NCBI GenBank assembly: GCA_947630805.1
Contig: CANRIV010000001.1
Location: forward strand, 62,001 to 126,000
Reading direction: 5' to 3'
DNA from: an uncultured Lachnospiraceae bacterium
GTDB lineage: Bacteria; Bacillota; Clostridia; Lachnospirales; Lachnospiraceae
DNA length: 64,000 bases
Below are positions 45,920-56,414 of this stretch, piece by piece (position 1 is the stretch's first letter; every line of letters starts with the position of its first letter). Made by a program: the position numbers and the translations under genes. The notes below the pieces were generated by a model that saw only the letters and a list, made by a program, of their open reading frames with translations, did not search any database and had not been told where the DNA came from.

Positions 45920-46002
45920 GTATTCTGATGAAAACAGCAAAACGACGTACACAAAAACTCTCAGAGTTGTTTATTAATATTGTTAGAAAGGATGAAATCA
46001 TC

Positions 46003-47022
46003 ATGAAGGAAAGGTTAGAGGCAATCAGGGAAGAAGCCATTGCTAAAATTAATGCGTCAAAGGATATTGACAAATTAAATGAAATCCGGGTAGAAATTCT
46101 CGGGAAAAAAGGTCAGTTGACAGAAGTGTTAAAAGGGATGAAAAATGTGGCACCGGAAGAGAGACCAAAAGTAGGTCAGCTGGTCAATGATACCAGAAAA
46201 ATAATTGAAGATAAAATGGAAGAAGTCAGAGCTGAACTTCAGGCGAAAGCGAGAGAAATAAAATTGAAGTCGGAAGTTATTGACGTAACGCTTCCTGCCA
46301 AAAAAAATAAAGTGGGGCATAAACATCCGAATACGCTGGCTCTGGAAGAATTGGAGCGCATTTTTATTGGTATGGGATATGAAGTGGTAGAAGGACCGGA
46401 AGTTGAGTTTGATTATTATAACTTTGAGGCACTAAATATTCCGGCAAACCATCCGGCAAAAGATGAGCAGGATACTTTTTATATTAATAAAAACATTGTA
46501 TTAAGAACGCAGACTTCTTCTGTACAGGCAAGAGTGATGGAAAACACTCAGCCTCCTATTCGAATTGTATCTCCGGGAAGAGTTTTTCGCTCTGATCAGG
46601 TAGATGCTACGCATTCCCCATCTTTCCATCAGATTGAAGGACTGGTAATAGATAAAAATATAACCTTTGCGGATTTAAAGGGAACATTAGAGCAGTTTGC
46701 CAAAGAACTTTTTGGGGAAGAGACCAGAATCAAGTTTCGACCACATCATTTTCCGTTTACAGAGCCAAGTGCAGAGGTTGATGTGACATGTTTTAAATGC
46801 GGAGGAAAAGGATGCAGATTCTGCAAGGGAGAAGGTTGGATTGAAATTCTCGGATGTGGTATGGTACATCCGCATGTTCTTGAGATGGGTGGAATTGATC
46901 CGAAACAATATCGGGGATTTGCTTTTGGAGTAGGTCTGGAGAGAATTGCATTATTGAAATATGAAATTGATGATATGAGATTGTTGTATGAGAACGATGA
47001 ACGTTTTCTGAATCAGTTTTAA
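46003..47022 (+). CDS. pheS: Phenylalanyl-tRNA synthetase, alpha subunit
   Basis: The 339-residue class II protein has an N-terminal coiled coil, then [31 protein letters not shown] (motif 2) and [18 protein letters not shown] (motif 3). It forms an alpha2-beta2 enzyme with PheT. ATG 46003 follows GAAAGGA; an in-frame ATG 25 codons earlier would lie right after the T-box terminator and lacks a site. Confidence 0.97.
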   Translation: MKERLEAIREEAIAKINASKDIDKLNEIRVEILGKKGQLTEVLKGMKNVAPEERPKVGQLVNDTRKIIEDKMEEVRAELQAKAREIKLKSEVIDVTLPAKKNKVGHKHPNTLALEELERIFIGMGYEVVEGPEVEFDYYNFEALNIPANHPAKDEQDTFYINKNIVLRTQTSSVQARVMENTQPPIRIVSPGRVFRSDQVDATHSPSFHQIEGLVIDKNITFADLKGTLEQFAKELFGEETRIKFRPHHFPFTEPSAEVDVTCFKCGGKGCRFCKGEGWIEILGCGMVHPHVLEMGGIDPKQYRGFAFGVGLERIALLKYEIDDMRLLYENDERFLNQF

Positions 47023-47081
47023 TTGAAAAAATCAGAGGATTAACGAATAATAAGTTCTGTTTGAAAATAGGAGGATATAAA

Positions 47082-49499
47082 ATGAACACACCGTTATCAT
47101 GGATAAAAGCATATGTTCCTGATTTGGAATGTACGGATCAGGAATTTATGGATGCAATGACTTTATCAGGTACAAAATGTGAAGGTTATGAGAGGTTGGA
47201 CGCTGACCTTGACAAGATTGTGGTAGGACAAATCAAAAAAATAGAAAGACATCCGGATGCAGATAAACTGGTTATATGTCAGGTCGATATCGGCACAGAG
47301 ACAATTCAGATTGTGACAGGGGCTCCAAATGTAGAGGAAGGGCAGAAAATACCTGTTGTTCTGGATGGTGGCAGAGTGGCAGGAGGTCACGACGGATCAA
47401 AAACTCCGGGTGGAATTAAAATAAAAAAGGGAAAATTAAGAGGAATTGAATCCAATGGCATGATGTGTTCCATCGAAGAATTGGGCTCTTCCAGAGATTT
47501 CTATCCGGATGCGCCGGAAAATGGAATTTACGTATTTGATGACAGTGTTCCGGTAGGTGCAGACGCCATAGAAGTTTTGGGCCTTCATGACACTGTATTT
47601 GAATATGAAATAACATCTAACAGAGTTGATTGTTACAGCGTTATCGGGATTGCCCGAGAGGCAGCGGCAACATTCAGAAAACCTTTAAAATTACCTCAGG
47701 TAAAAGAAGTGGGAACAACGGGGGATGTGAATGATTATATTTCCGTAGAAGTGCAGGATGCACAGTTGTGTCCGCGTTATTGTGCAAAAGTCGTAAAAAA
47801 CGTAAAAATTGCACCATCACCGGAATGGATGCAGAGACGGCTTGCTGCCTGTGGCATTCGTCCAATTAATAATCTGGTAGATATTACAAACTATGTGATG
47901 GAAGAATATGGTCAGCCAATGCACGCTTATGACCTTTCTACGATTGCAGGAAATAAAATTATTGTAAGACGGGCAAAAGACGGAGAAACTTTCCAGACAC
48001 TGGATGGCACAGAAAGAAAACTGGACAGTGATATGCTCATGATTTGCGACGGAGAGAAGGCCGTTGGTCTTGCCGGTATTATGGGTGGAGAAAATTCAAA
48101 AATTACAGATGACGTAAAAGATATGCTTTTTGAAGCGGCATGTTTTGATGGAACGAATATCCGCCTTTCCGCAAAGCGGGCAGGTCTTAGGACGGATGCG
48201 TCAGGAAAATTTGAAAAAGGATTGGATCCCAATAATGCGGAGGCAGCAATTAACAGAGCCTGTCAGTTGATTGAAGAGCTGGGAGCGGGTGAAGTCGTTT
48301 CCGGAATGGTAGATGTTTATCCGAAAAAGAAAGAGGAAAGAACAATTTCTTTTGATGCCGATTATGTCAATAATCTGATTGGATTCCATTTGACAGAAGA
48401 AGAGATGATAAAATATTTCCCTGCTTTGGAATTAAAATACGATGCACAGACAAAGACGATTACCGTTCCAACATTCCGCCAGGATTTGATTGCAATGTGC
48501 GATATTGCAGAGGAAATTGCAAGATTTTACGGTTATGATAATATCCCTACGACGCTTCCAAGCGGAGAAGCTACTTCCGGGAAACTTTCTTATAAATTAA
48601 GAATTGAAGAAATTGCGAGAAGTGTGGCTTTATATTGTGGTTTTTCTCAGGGAATGACATATTCTTTTGAAAGTCCTAAGGTTTTTGACAAACTTTTGCT
48701 TCCAAAGGATTCCACACTGCGCAATACTGTGACAATTTCAAATCCTCTGGGAGAAGATTTCAGTATTATGAGAACGTTATCTCTCAATGGAATTCTCACG
48801 TCACTGGCAACGAATTTTAACAGAAGAAATAAAGATGTAAAACTGTTTGAGCTGGGAAATATTTATATTCCAAAAGCAATTCCGGTAACAGAACTGCCGG
48901 ATGAGAGAATGCAGTTCACACTGGGATTTTATGGGGAAGGAGATTTCTTTACAATGAAAGGCGTTGTGGAAGAATTTCTTTCTCAGGTAGGAATTGATGA
49001 AAAAATCACTTATGACGCAAAGGCAGGAAAACCATATCTGCATCCAGGACGTCAGGCAAATATTATTTACCGGGATACAGTACTTGGTTATCTGGGAGAA
49101 GTTCATCCACAGGTATGTGAAAATTATGACATGAAGACAAGAGCTTATGTGGCAGTGATTGATATGCCATATATTTATGAAATGGCTTCTTTTGACAAAA
49201 AATATAAGGGAATTGCAAAATTTCCTGCAATATCGAGAGATATTTCCATGGTAATGCCAAAAGAAATCCCGGTGGGACAGGTAGAAAAAATCATTGAACA
49301 GAAAGCAGGAAAAAATCTGGAAAGTTATGCTCTTTTTGATATTTATGAGGGCGACCAGATTAAAGAGGGATATAAGTCTGTGGCATATTCTATTGTATTC
49401 CGTGCAAAAGACAGAACATTGGAAGATAATGATGTGCAGGCTTCACTGAATAAGATTCTGAAAGCGCTTGAGGAAACGGGAATCGAATTGAGAGGATAA
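47082..49499 (+). CDS. pheT: Phenylalanyl-tRNA synthetase, beta subunit
   Basis: The 805-residue protein has an N-terminal tRNA-binding (EMAP-like) domain with KIERHPDADKLVICQVD, B3/B4 editing and B5 domains (NLVDITNYVMEEYGQPMHAYD), a catalytic-like core, and a C-terminal FDX-ACB anticodon-binding domain (about 710-805). Length is standard. ATG 47082 follows GGAGG; seven earlier in-frame codons are less likely. Confidence 0.97.
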   Translation: MNTPLSWIKAYVPDLECTDQEFMDAMTLSGTKCEGYERLDADLDKIVVGQIKKIERHPDADKLVICQVDIGTETIQIVTGAPNVEEGQKIPVVLDGGRVAGGHDGSKTPGGIKIKKGKLRGIESNGMMCSIEELGSSRDFYPDAPENGIYVFDDSVPVGADAIEVLGLHDTVFEYEITSNRVDCYSVIGIAREAAATFRKPLKLPQVKEVGTTGDVNDYISVEVQDAQLCPRYCAKVVKNVKIAPSPEWMQRRLAACGIRPINNLVDITNYVMEEYGQPMHAYDLSTIAGNKIIVRRAKDGETFQTLDGTERKLDSDMLMICDGEKAVGLAGIMGGENSKITDDVKDMLFEAACFDGTNIRLSAKRAGLRTDASGKFEKGLDPNNAEAAINRACQLIEELGAGEVVSGMVDVYPKKKEERTISFDADYVNNLIGFHLTEEEMIKYFPALELKYDAQTKTITVPTFRQDLIAMCDIAEEIARFYGYDNIPTTLPSGEATSGKLSYKLRIEEIARSVALYCGFSQGMTYSFESPKVFDKLLLPKDSTLRNTVTISNPLGEDFSIMRTLSLNGILTSLATNFNRRNKDVKLFELGNIYIPKAIPVTELPDERMQFTLGFYGEGDFFTMKGVVEEFLSQVGIDEKITYDAKAGKPYLHPGRQANIIYRDTVLGYLGEVHPQVCENYDMKTRAYVAVIDMPYIYEMASFDKKYKGIAKFPAISRDISMVMPKEIPVGQVEKIIEQKAGKNLESYALFDIYEGDQIKEGYKSVAYSIVFRAKDRTLEDNDVQASLNKILKALEETGIELRG

Positions 49500-49557
49500 A
49501 AATATTTTTCAAAAGAAAAAATATTTGAGAAATATTGATGAGAGAGAGTAAGCTTCA

Positions 49558-50004
49558 ATGAGATTTGTGATACAGAGAGTGACGGAAGCATCCGTAACGG
49601 TAGACAACAAGATTGTGGGACAGATAGGAAAAGGATTTCTTGTGCTGATTGGAGTGGCAGAGGATGATACAAAAGAGATTGCAGATAAAATGGTAAAGAA
49701 ACTTTGCAATATGCGTATTTTCGATGATGAAAATGGAAAGACAAATCTGGGACTTTCAGATGTGGAGGGCCATCTTTTACTGATTTCCCAATTCACACTT
49801 TATGCCGACTGTAAAAAAGGCAACCGTCCGTCCTTTACGAAAGCCGGAAATCCGAAGATGGCAAATGAAATGTATGAGTATATAATTCAGCAATGTAAGA
49901 AATTTGTCTCTGTCGTGGAAAAGGGCATTTTTGGCGCAGATATGAAAGTTCAGCTGTTAAATGACGGACCGTTTACAATTCTTCTGGACAGTGAGGAGTT
50001 GTAG
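49558..50004 (+). CDS. dtd: D-aminoacyl-tRNA deacylase
   Basis: The 148-residue protein has the DTD signatures SQFTLYAD with catalytic-region T80, KGNRPSF, and the cis-Gly-Pro type stretch NDGPFT. It removes D-amino acids and glycine mischarged on tRNA. The spacing from pheT is 58 bases with a weak GAGAG site. Confidence 0.96.
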   Translation: MRFVIQRVTEASVTVDNKIVGQIGKGFLVLIGVAEDDTKEIADKMVKKLCNMRIFDDENGKTNLGLSDVEGHLLLISQFTLYADCKKGNRPSFTKAGNPKMANEMYEYIIQQCKKFVSVVEKGIFGADMKVQLLNDGPFTILLDSEEL

Positions 50005-50044
50005 GAGAAAACAGCCAAGCAAAATGAGTAAAAGGAAATAGATA

Positions 50045-51082
50045 ATGAAAGAACAGATGAGTTTACATGATTATTATTATCAGCTGCCGGAAGAATTGAT
50101 TGCACAGGATCCCCTGGAGGACAGAAGCAGTTCCCGTCTGATGGTTTTAGACCGTAAATCCGGAAAAATAGAGCATCATGTTTTTAGAGATATTATTGAC
50201 TATCTGAATCCGGGAGACTGTCTTGTAATTAATGACACAAAAGTCTTACCCGCAAGACTGTATGGAACGAAAAAAGATACGGATGCAAAGATTGAAGTTC
50301 TTCTGCTCAAGAGAAAAGAAAATGATATCTGGGAAACACTGGTAAAGCCGGGGAAAAAATGCCGTCCGGGGACGATAATTCAGTTTGGAGACGGAATTCT
50401 GACGGGAGAAGTTTTGGATATTGTAGAAGAAGGAAACAGGCTGATAAAATTTCAATATGAAGGAATTTTTGAGGAAGTGCTGGACCAGCTTGGAGAAATG
50501 CCGCTCCCACCATACATTACGCATAAATTAAAGGATAAAAACCGTTATCAGACGGTCTATGCAAAGTATGACGGCTCGGCAGCGGCTCCGACAGCAGGGC
50601 TTCATTTTACAAATGAACTGCTGGAGAAAATTAAGGAGAAAGGAGTACAGATTGCCCATGTGACGCTGCATGTGGGACTAGGGACCTTTCGACCGGTAAA
50701 AGTAGAAAATATTCTGGAACATCATATGCACTCAGAATTTTATATGGTAGATAAGAAAGAAGCCGATATTATAAATAACTGTCGCAGGTGTGGAGGCAGG
50801 ATTATTTCAGTCGGTACGACCAGCACCAGAACGCTTGAAACCGTGACCGACGAATCAGGAATCGTACATGCGAAAAGCGGATGGACACAGATTTTTATTT
50901 ATCCCGGCTACTCATTTCAGGCGGTGGATGGGCTGATTACGAATTTTCATCTGCCGGAATCGACACTGCTTATGCTCGTATCTGCGTTGGCAGGAAGAGA
51001 AAATATATTGAATGCCTATTCTGTGGCGGTAGAAGAGCGGTACAGATTTTTCAGTTTTGGCGATGCAATGTTAATTATATAA
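50045..51082 (+). CDS. queA: S-adenosylmethionine:tRNA ribosyltransferase-isomerase
   Basis: The 345-residue protein has the QueA signatures [24 protein letters not shown] (in two stretches), [29 protein letters not shown] and [16 protein letters not shown]. It adds the cyclopentene ring to preQ1-modified tRNA on the way to queuosine. The usual downstream tgt gene is not here; aroA follows instead. AAGGA precedes the ATG. Confidence 0.96.
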   Translation: MKEQMSLHDYYYQLPEELIAQDPLEDRSSSRLMVLDRKSGKIEHHVFRDIIDYLNPGDCLVINDTKVLPARLYGTKKDTDAKIEVLLLKRKENDIWETLVKPGKKCRPGTIIQFGDGILTGEVLDIVEEGNRLIKFQYEGIFEEVLDQLGEMPLPPYITHKLKDKNRYQTVYAKYDGSAAAPTAGLHFTNELLEKIKEKGVQIAHVTLHVGLGTFRPVKVENILEHHMHSEFYMVDKKEADIINNCRRCGGRIISVGTTSTRTLETVTDESGIVHAKSGWTQIFIYPGYSFQAVDGLITNFHLPESTLLMLVSALAGRENILNAYSVAVEERYRFFSFGDAMLII

Positions 51083-51091
51083 ATGGATGAA

Positions 51092-51167
51092 GGTGTCAAA
51101 AGCCCCTTCAAGGCTATACCGACACAAGTATATGTGTTTGGTTGGTGCGATGCACCCTTTTGACACC
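51092..51167. repeat. Structured intergenic inverted-repeat element between queA and aroA
   Basis: GGTGTCAAAAG (51092-51102) and CTTTTGACACC (51157-51167) are perfect 11-bp inverted arms. Between them lie two smaller hairpins, CACA/TGTG near 51122-51137 and GGTGC-GAT-GCACC (51144-51156). No T-tract follows. The compact fold suggests a repeated palindromic element or an RNA structure in the leader of aroA. Confidence 0.5.
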
Positions 51168-51177
51168 CGAATCATAA

Positions 51178-52473
51178 ATGATAAAAATTATGGAAAAATA
51201 TGCGGTAAAAAAAGTAGAAAAGAAAAAGAATATTTGCGTGGAAGTTCCCGGCTCCAAAAGTATTACAAACAGGGCTCTGATGCTGGCTGCTGTTTCTGAT
51301 GGTATCTGCAGGCTTCAGGGTGTGTTGTTTAGCGATGATTCCAGAGCTTTTCTGGACTGTCTGTTTCAATTGGGTTTTCAGATGGATATAGATGAGAGCA
51401 GCCGTCAGGTTATTATAAAAGGCGAAAGCGGAAAAATTCCAAATAGGACAGCAGTGCTTCATGTGGGGAGCGCAGGAACGGCAGCAAGATTTATCACAGT
51501 TTTTCTGGCTGTAGCTGGCGGAGATTACGTGGTAAATGCCTCGGAGCAGATGAAAAAAAGACCGATGAGAGAACTTTTAGAAGGTCTTGAGAAAAAGGGT
51601 GTCCAAATCAAATATCTGGAAAAAGAGGGGCATTTTCCTTTTGAAATCCACTCATCAGGGATACCGGACACAAAGATAAAAATTGATACTACAACCAGCA
51701 GTCAATATGCAAGCGCTCTTTTCATGGCAGCTCCAATTAATGGAATGGAAATTTCCCTGACGGGTGAAAGAGTCAATGGAGCATATATTAACATAACGCT
51801 GAAAATGCTGGAACAGTTTGGAATTTCTTATGAAAAACATGAGAATTGCTATCGGATTCTCCCACAACATTTTCAAAAAAACAGTTACTTTATAGAGCCT
51901 GATATGTCAGCGGCATGCTATTTTTATGCAATGGCAATCTTGCTGAAAATAAAAAGTGTGGTCAGGGGAATACATTCTGATTGCATACAGGGAGATAAAA
52001 AATTTCTTTCTGTTCTGGAAAAGATGGGATGCCATGTGAAAGAGGATAAAATAGGAGTGGAAGTAGATGGAAGCCATCTCTTTTCTTATCATGGTCTGGA
52101 AGTAGATATGTCGGATTTTTCGGATCAGGCGCTCACTATGGCAGTAGTCGCTGCCTTTGCCGATTCTCCTACCCGGATAAAAAATATAGGACACATACGC
52201 CGACAGGAATCTGACCGGGTACAGGTTATTGTAGATGAATTATCTAAACTGGGAGGTCATGCGAAAATTATAACGGAAAATGGAAGGACAGATATTGTTA
52301 TTTCGCCGTCATCTCTGCATGGAGCGGAAATTGATACGCACGAAGACCATCGTGTTGCCATGAGTTTTGCATTGGCAGGACTGCTTGTAGATCATGTAAT
52401 CATTAAAAATCCTATGTGTTGTAAAAAAACATTTGAAAATTATTTTGAAATATTAGAAGAAATAACAGAATAA
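51178..52473 (+). CDS. aroA: 3-phosphoshikimate 1-carboxyvinyltransferase (EPSP synthase)
   Basis: The 431-residue protein has the substrate-binding GSKSITNRALMLAA, SAGTAARF, DTTTSSQYASALFMAAP and the late RRQESDR and THEDHRVAMSFALAG motifs. It joins shikimate-3-phosphate and PEP in the shikimate pathway, feeding tyrA and the trp operon seen downstream. Neither ATG (51178 or the in-frame 51190) has a clear ribosome binding site, which is unusual here, so the start is uncertain. Confidence 0.95.
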   Translation: MIKIMEKYAVKKVEKKKNICVEVPGSKSITNRALMLAAVSDGICRLQGVLFSDDSRAFLDCLFQLGFQMDIDESSRQVIIKGESGKIPNRTAVLHVGSAGTAARFITVFLAVAGGDYVVNASEQMKKRPMRELLEGLEKKGVQIKYLEKEGHFPFEIHSSGIPDTKIKIDTTTSSQYASALFMAAPINGMEISLTGERVNGAYINITLKMLEQFGISYEKHENCYRILPQHFQKNSYFIEPDMSAACYFYAMAILLKIKSVVRGIHSDCIQGDKKFLSVLEKMGCHVKEDKIGVEVDGSHLFSYHGLEVDMSDFSDQALTMAVVAAFADSPTRIKNIGHIRRQESDRVQVIVDELSKLGGHAKIITENGRTDIVISPSSLHGAEIDTHEDHRVAMSFALAGLLVDHVIIKNPMCCKKTFENYFEILEEITE

Positions 52474-52503
52474 AAATGCAGCAAAAGTCTGACTGCATTT
52501 TTA
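52471..52503. terminator. Bidirectional terminator between aroA and tyrA
   Basis: A perfect 11-bp stem (52471-52481 with 52493-52503, 11-base loop) has A-runs on one side and T-runs on the other, suited to both convergent genes. Confidence 0.8.
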
Positions 52504-52507
52504 TATA

Positions 52508-53608
52508 TTATTTTCTTTTAAAAATCCTATATCTGTGTCGTTCTAATTGTTCTACCGCTTTCTGTGCAGAAGTTTCATCATAAAATGATATTTTTAATAC
52601 CCCTTCTTCGAATTCACGGTTGTGAATAATGCCGATATTTTTTATGCTCACACCATTGGTAGCAAGAATGGTCGCGATTGTGGCAATCGCACCGGATTCA
52701 TCGATAATGTCGCAATAAACATTAAAACTTTTATGGATAATACTGTTATTATGGTCATCAATATTATCCCGGTAATCCCTGCTTTCTGAAATCATATCAT
52801 AAATTGCCTGACCATTTTCTGTATCCAGTTCTTTTTTAATCTGATTCAGACTGTCAATGTATTTTTGGAGCATACTGCTGATATTGGTATGGTTGGTCAT
52901 ACAGATTTGTTCCCACATTTCCGGGGAGGAGGAAGCAATTCGGGTAATATCTTTAAAACCGCCGGCGGCCATTGTTTTCATGTATTCTGACGGAGAGTCA
53001 TTGTGTTTTACCAGATTGACCAGACTGGAGGCAATAATATGTGGCAAATGGCTGATGGTAGCGACAACTCTGTCATGCTCTTCCCATGACATGCGGATTG
53101 GAATGGCACCAATGGCAGAGATTATTTGTGTAAATTCGTCAATTTTATCTGCACTGACCAAATCGGCAGGAGTTATTGCGTAATAAGCATTTTCTAATAG
53201 TCTGTCGCTGGAATGTTCGTAACTTGTTTTTTCTGATCCTGCCATCGGATGACCTCCGATAAAGTTGGCTTCCAGGTGAAGCTCTTTTACCGCATTGTGA
53301 ATATTCCCCTTTACACTTCCCACGTCTGTAATAATACAGCTGCTGTTAATCATATTTTTTAATATTTTCAGATATTCTACATTTCTTTCTACAGGCGTAC
53401 ATAAAAAAATGTAATCACATTCTTGAAATGTGTCGTCCACCTGAGAAACCGCAATGTTGGCAGTGCCATCGTTCATTGCCATGACACGGGCTTCTGCGCT
53501 TCTATTGAAAACAATAATTTTGCAACCGGGAAAAACTCTGCGCAGTGTTTTGGCAACAGAGCCGCCGATTAATCCAATTCCCACAAAACCAAAAGTCAGA
53601 TCTCTCAT
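52508..53608 (-). CDS. tyrA: Prephenate dehydrogenase with C-terminal ACT domain
   Basis: The 366-residue protein has the NAD-binding GFVGIGLIGGSVAK, DVGSVKG and GGHPMAGSEK motifs. A C-terminal ACT domain begins near residue 290 (GAIATIATILATNGVSIKNIG) and probably mediates tyrosine feedback. It makes 4-hydroxyphenylpyruvate. It lies convergent to aroA. Confidence 0.95.
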   Translation of the reverse strand: MRDLTFGFVGIGLIGGSVAKTLRRVFPGCKIIVFNRSAEARVMAMNDGTANIAVSQVDDTFQECDYIFLCTPVERNVEYLKILKNMINSSCIITDVGSVKGNIHNAVKELHLEANFIGGHPMAGSEKTSYEHSSDRLLENAYYAITPADLVSADKIDEFTQIISAIGAIPIRMSWEEHDRVVATISHLPHIIASSLVNLVKHNDSPSEYMKTMAAGGFKDITRIASSSPEMWEQICMTNHTNISSMLQKYIDSLNQIKKELDTENGQAIYDMISESRDYRDNIDDHNNSIIHKSFNVYCDIIDESGAIATIATILATNGVSIKNIGIIHNREFEEGVLKISFYDETSAQKAVEQLERHRYRIFKRK

Positions 53609-53960
53609 TCATTCTCCCTTCTATTCCGATTTCTCAAAATCCATGGAATTTTTTATAAAAATAAATATATATACCTCTTCTTACTTTAACGCTTTAAAGT
53701 GAAACAACACCCTTTGATTATTCTAAACGAAAATAATCATAAATGCAATGAATAATTGCATTTTGTTTCGAAGAATAAAAAATAAAAGAAAAAATAATAT
53801 TTTTCATAAAAATTTTCATAAAAATCTGTGGATTGTTAAAAATATAACTTTGTTGTTTTATCATAATATATGAAGTAGAATATATACATAAATATACGGA
53901 TCATGTGAAAGTGTGGAGCTTGCACAAATCAGGACAAAATAAAACAAGGAGGAAACGGAT
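53609..53960. other. Intergenic region between tyrA and the EF-G-like gene
   Basis: The divergent promoters must lie in this AT-rich 352-base gap. A 9-bp hairpin (AAATGCAAT/ATTGCATTT, 53741-53749 with 53755-53763) is enclosed by outer arms TTATTCT/AGAATAA (53718-53724 with 53772-53778). No confident promoter or gene was found in the rest. Confidence 0.5.
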
Positions 53961-56042
53961 ATGAATGTTTATAAGACATCTCAAATCAGAAATGTTGTTT
54001 TTTTAGGCCATGGAGGGGCGGGAAAGACAACTCTTGCGGAAGCAGTAGCTTTTGCTACCGGTGTTATTACCCGAAAAGGACGTATTGAGGACGGTAATAC
54101 CATCAGCGATTATGACAAGGAGGAAATCAACAGAAAATTTTCAATCAGTGCTTCGGTTATTCCCGTAGAGTGGAATGGGTTAAAAATAAATATACTGGAT
54201 GCACCGGGTTATTTTGATTTTGTTGGTCAGATGGAAGACGCAATGAGTGTAGCGGATGCTGCTGTGATTGTGGTAAATGGCAAGGCAGGAGTTGAAGTCG
54301 GGACCGTCAAGGCATGGGAAATTTGTGAGAGAAGACAGATTCCAAGAATTTTCTTTGTCACAAATATGGATGATCCAAATGCAAAATATATGGAGACAGT
54401 AGAACAGTTGAAAACAATGTTCGGAAAGAAAATCGCTCCATTTCATCTTCCAATTATGGAAGGAGATAAACTGACCGGTTATGTCAATGTGGTTAAGATG
54501 GGCGGACGTAAGTTTATGGATGATGCAGGTAATTATACGGAAATGGAAATACCGGATTCCGTAAAAGCCGAGCTGGAGCCTTGCCGGGAACAGCTTATGG
54601 AGGCAGTAGCAGAGTCCGATGAAGATTTGATGGAAAAATATTTTTCCGGAGAAGAGTTTACTTATGATGAAATTTCCCAGGCATTGCGCAAAAGTGTTAT
54701 CCGCTGTGATATTGTACCGGTGCAGATTGGATCCGGAGTAAGTTGTCAGGGAGTAAACAGTTTCCTGCAGACCTGTGAAAAATATTTCCCAAGTGCAGAT
54801 AAAGCGGAAGTGATGAAGAAAGCTACAAACATACAGACAGGGGAAGAAGTTACGGCAGATTTTGATTGTACGAAGCCGGTATCTGCTTATGTGTTTAAGA
54901 CGATAATGGATCCTTTTGTCGGAAAGTATTCTCTGGTAAAGGTCAGGACCGGAATTCTCAAATCCGGAGATACTGTGTATAATGCAACAAAAGACGTGGA
55001 AGAAAAATTAAACAAACTATATGTAATCCGCGGAAAAGATGTCATTGAAGTCAGCGAACTGTATTCCGGTGATATCGGAGCAATAGGAAAACTGGCAAGC
55101 ACCCGGACGGGAGACACGCTCTCGACCCGCGGCTGGCCGATTGAATATCATCCTACCACGATGTCCAAGCCTTATACCTATATGGCATATCGTGCTGTAA
55201 ACAAAGGAGAGGAAGATAAAATTGCACAGGCTCTGACGAAACTTACGATTGAAGATTTGACGTTAAAGACTGTGATGGATGATGAAAACAAACAGTCACT
55301 GATTTATGGGATTGGAGAACAACAGATACAGATTGCAGCGTCAAAACTGGAAGACAGATATAAGGTAAAAATTGAACTGTATAAGCCAAGAATTGCTTTC
55401 CGTGAAACAATACGAAAGAAATCCCAGGTACAGGGAAAGCATAAAAAACAATCGGGTGGTCATGGTCAATATGGAGATGTTATTATGGAGTTTGAGCCAT
55501 CCGGTGACCTTTCAAAACCATATGTGTTTGAAGAGAAAATTTTCGGTGGAGCAGTACCGCGTAATTTCTTTCCGGCAGTGGAAAAAGGTTTGCAGGAATG
55601 TGTGAAAGCAGGACCTTTGGCAGGGTATCCGGTAGTGGGCGTTAAGGCAACATTGATTGACGGATCTTATCATCCGGTAGATTCTTCAGAAATGGCATTT
55701 AAACTTGCTACAATTTTAGCATTTAAAAATGGATTTATGGAAGCCAGTCCGGTACTTTTAGAGCCGATTGCAATGCTCAGTGTTACCGCACCGGATAAAT
55801 ATTCCGGCGACATAATGGGGGATTTGAATAAAAGACGCGGGCGCATACTCAATATGACGCCGGTGGATGGCAAGCAGTTGATTGAAGCGGAAGTCCCAAT
55901 GCTTGAGTTATACGGTTATTCTACAACTCTTCGTTCTATCACTGGTGGAAGTGGAGAATTTGAATATGTCGTATCAAAGTATGAACAGGCTCCGGCAGAT
56001 ATACAGGAAAAACAGGTGGCCGAAAATTCCAATGCAAACTAA
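53961..56042 (+). CDS. Elongation factor G-like GTPase (EF-G paralogue)
   Basis: The 693-residue protein has G1 G16-H-G-G-A-G-K22-T-T, G3 DAPGYFDF and G4 TNMDD, and EF-G domains II to V including KSQVQGKHKKQSGGHGQYGDVI and a late GDLNKRRGRILNM. The sequence is of the EF-G-like paralogue class often called EF-G2, not the canonical translocase gene, which usually lies in the rpsL-rpsG-fusA-tuf operon. It may act in ribosome recycling or special translation. AAGGAGG precedes the ATG. Confidence 0.88.
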   Translation: MNVYKTSQIRNVVFLGHGGAGKTTLAEAVAFATGVITRKGRIEDGNTISDYDKEEINRKFSISASVIPVEWNGLKINILDAPGYFDFVGQMEDAMSVADAAVIVVNGKAGVEVGTVKAWEICERRQIPRIFFVTNMDDPNAKYMETVEQLKTMFGKKIAPFHLPIMEGDKLTGYVNVVKMGGRKFMDDAGNYTEMEIPDSVKAELEPCREQLMEAVAESDEDLMEKYFSGEEFTYDEISQALRKSVIRCDIVPVQIGSGVSCQGVNSFLQTCEKYFPSADKAEVMKKATNIQTGEEVTADFDCTKPVSAYVFKTIMDPFVGKYSLVKVRTGILKSGDTVYNATKDVEEKLNKLYVIRGKDVIEVSELYSGDIGAIGKLASTRTGDTLSTRGWPIEYHPTTMSKPYTYMAYRAVNKGEEDKIAQALTKLTIEDLTLKTVMDDENKQSLIYGIGEQQIQIAASKLEDRYKVKIELYKPRIAFRETIRKKSQVQGKHKKQSGGHGQYGDVIMEFEPSGDLSKPYVFEEKIFGGAVPRNFFPAVEKGLQECVKAGPLAGYPVVGVKATLIDGSYHPVDSSEMAFKLATILAFKNGFMEASPVLLEPIAMLSVTAPDKYSGDIMGDLNKRRGRILNMTPVDGKQLIEAEVPMLELYGYSTTLRSITGGSGEFEYVVSKYEQAPADIQEKQVAENSNAN

Positions 56043-56073
56043 ATTTATTTTCTGTAGTATGTGCAAAAAGTAG

Positions 56074-56102
56074 TTGACAATCAAATTTGATAAAGTTAGA
56101 AT
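56074..56102 (+). promoter_or_regulatory. Promoter of the trp operon
   Basis: A perfect TTGACA (56074-56079) and TAGAAT (56097-56102) are spaced by 17 bases. Transcription would begin at about 56109, at the start of the T-box leader. Confidence 0.8.
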
Positions 56103-56108
56103 ATCATT

Positions 56109-56392
56109 AGTTAATAAATAAAACCGCTGATCAGGGGTAAGTAGTTACGGAACTGGTTTTACAGAGAGTTGTCGGTTGGTGTGAGACAATAAACCATCAG
56201 TAATGAATGGACCTGAGAGGGCAGCTTGAAACCAATGAAAAAACAGGGAGTAGACGCTGACGGAGACCCACCGTTAAAGGAGTTAGCATATGTTGGTATG
56301 CGATGAGTGAATGTGTTATACATTAATTTGGGTGGCACCGCAGAAGTATTTTATAGCTTTTGTCCCTTTCTTGAGGGACAAAAGCTTTTTTT
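56109..56392 (+). promoter_or_regulatory. T-box leader of the trp operon
   Basis: The leader has the T-box sequence TGGGTGGCACCGC (56329-56341) and an extensive Stem I region. A TGG codon at 56207-56209 in GAATGGACC is the likely Trp specifier. A very strong terminator follows at the end. Uncharged tRNA-Trp would favour the antiterminator and operon expression. A TRAP or leader-peptide mechanism is not indicated. Confidence 0.9.
56355..56392 (+). terminator. T-box-controlled terminator of the trp leader
   Basis: A perfect 13-bp stem (56355-56367 with 56374-56386, loop TTCTTG) is followed by a run of T. It lies 23 bases before the trpE start. Confidence 0.92.
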
Positions 56393-56414
56393 ATATTTAA
56401 ATCAGGAGGGCAAC

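Noticed and set aside
53961-56042. EF-G-like protein as a tetracycline ribosomal-protection gene
   Set aside because: Its length and motifs fit the chromosomal EF-G2-type paralogues, and nothing in the context suggests a resistance cassette.
56307-56414. Longer N-terminus for TrpE
   Set aside because: The in-frame extension runs back through the T-box sequence and terminator, and a strong ribosome binding site serves the ATG at 56415.
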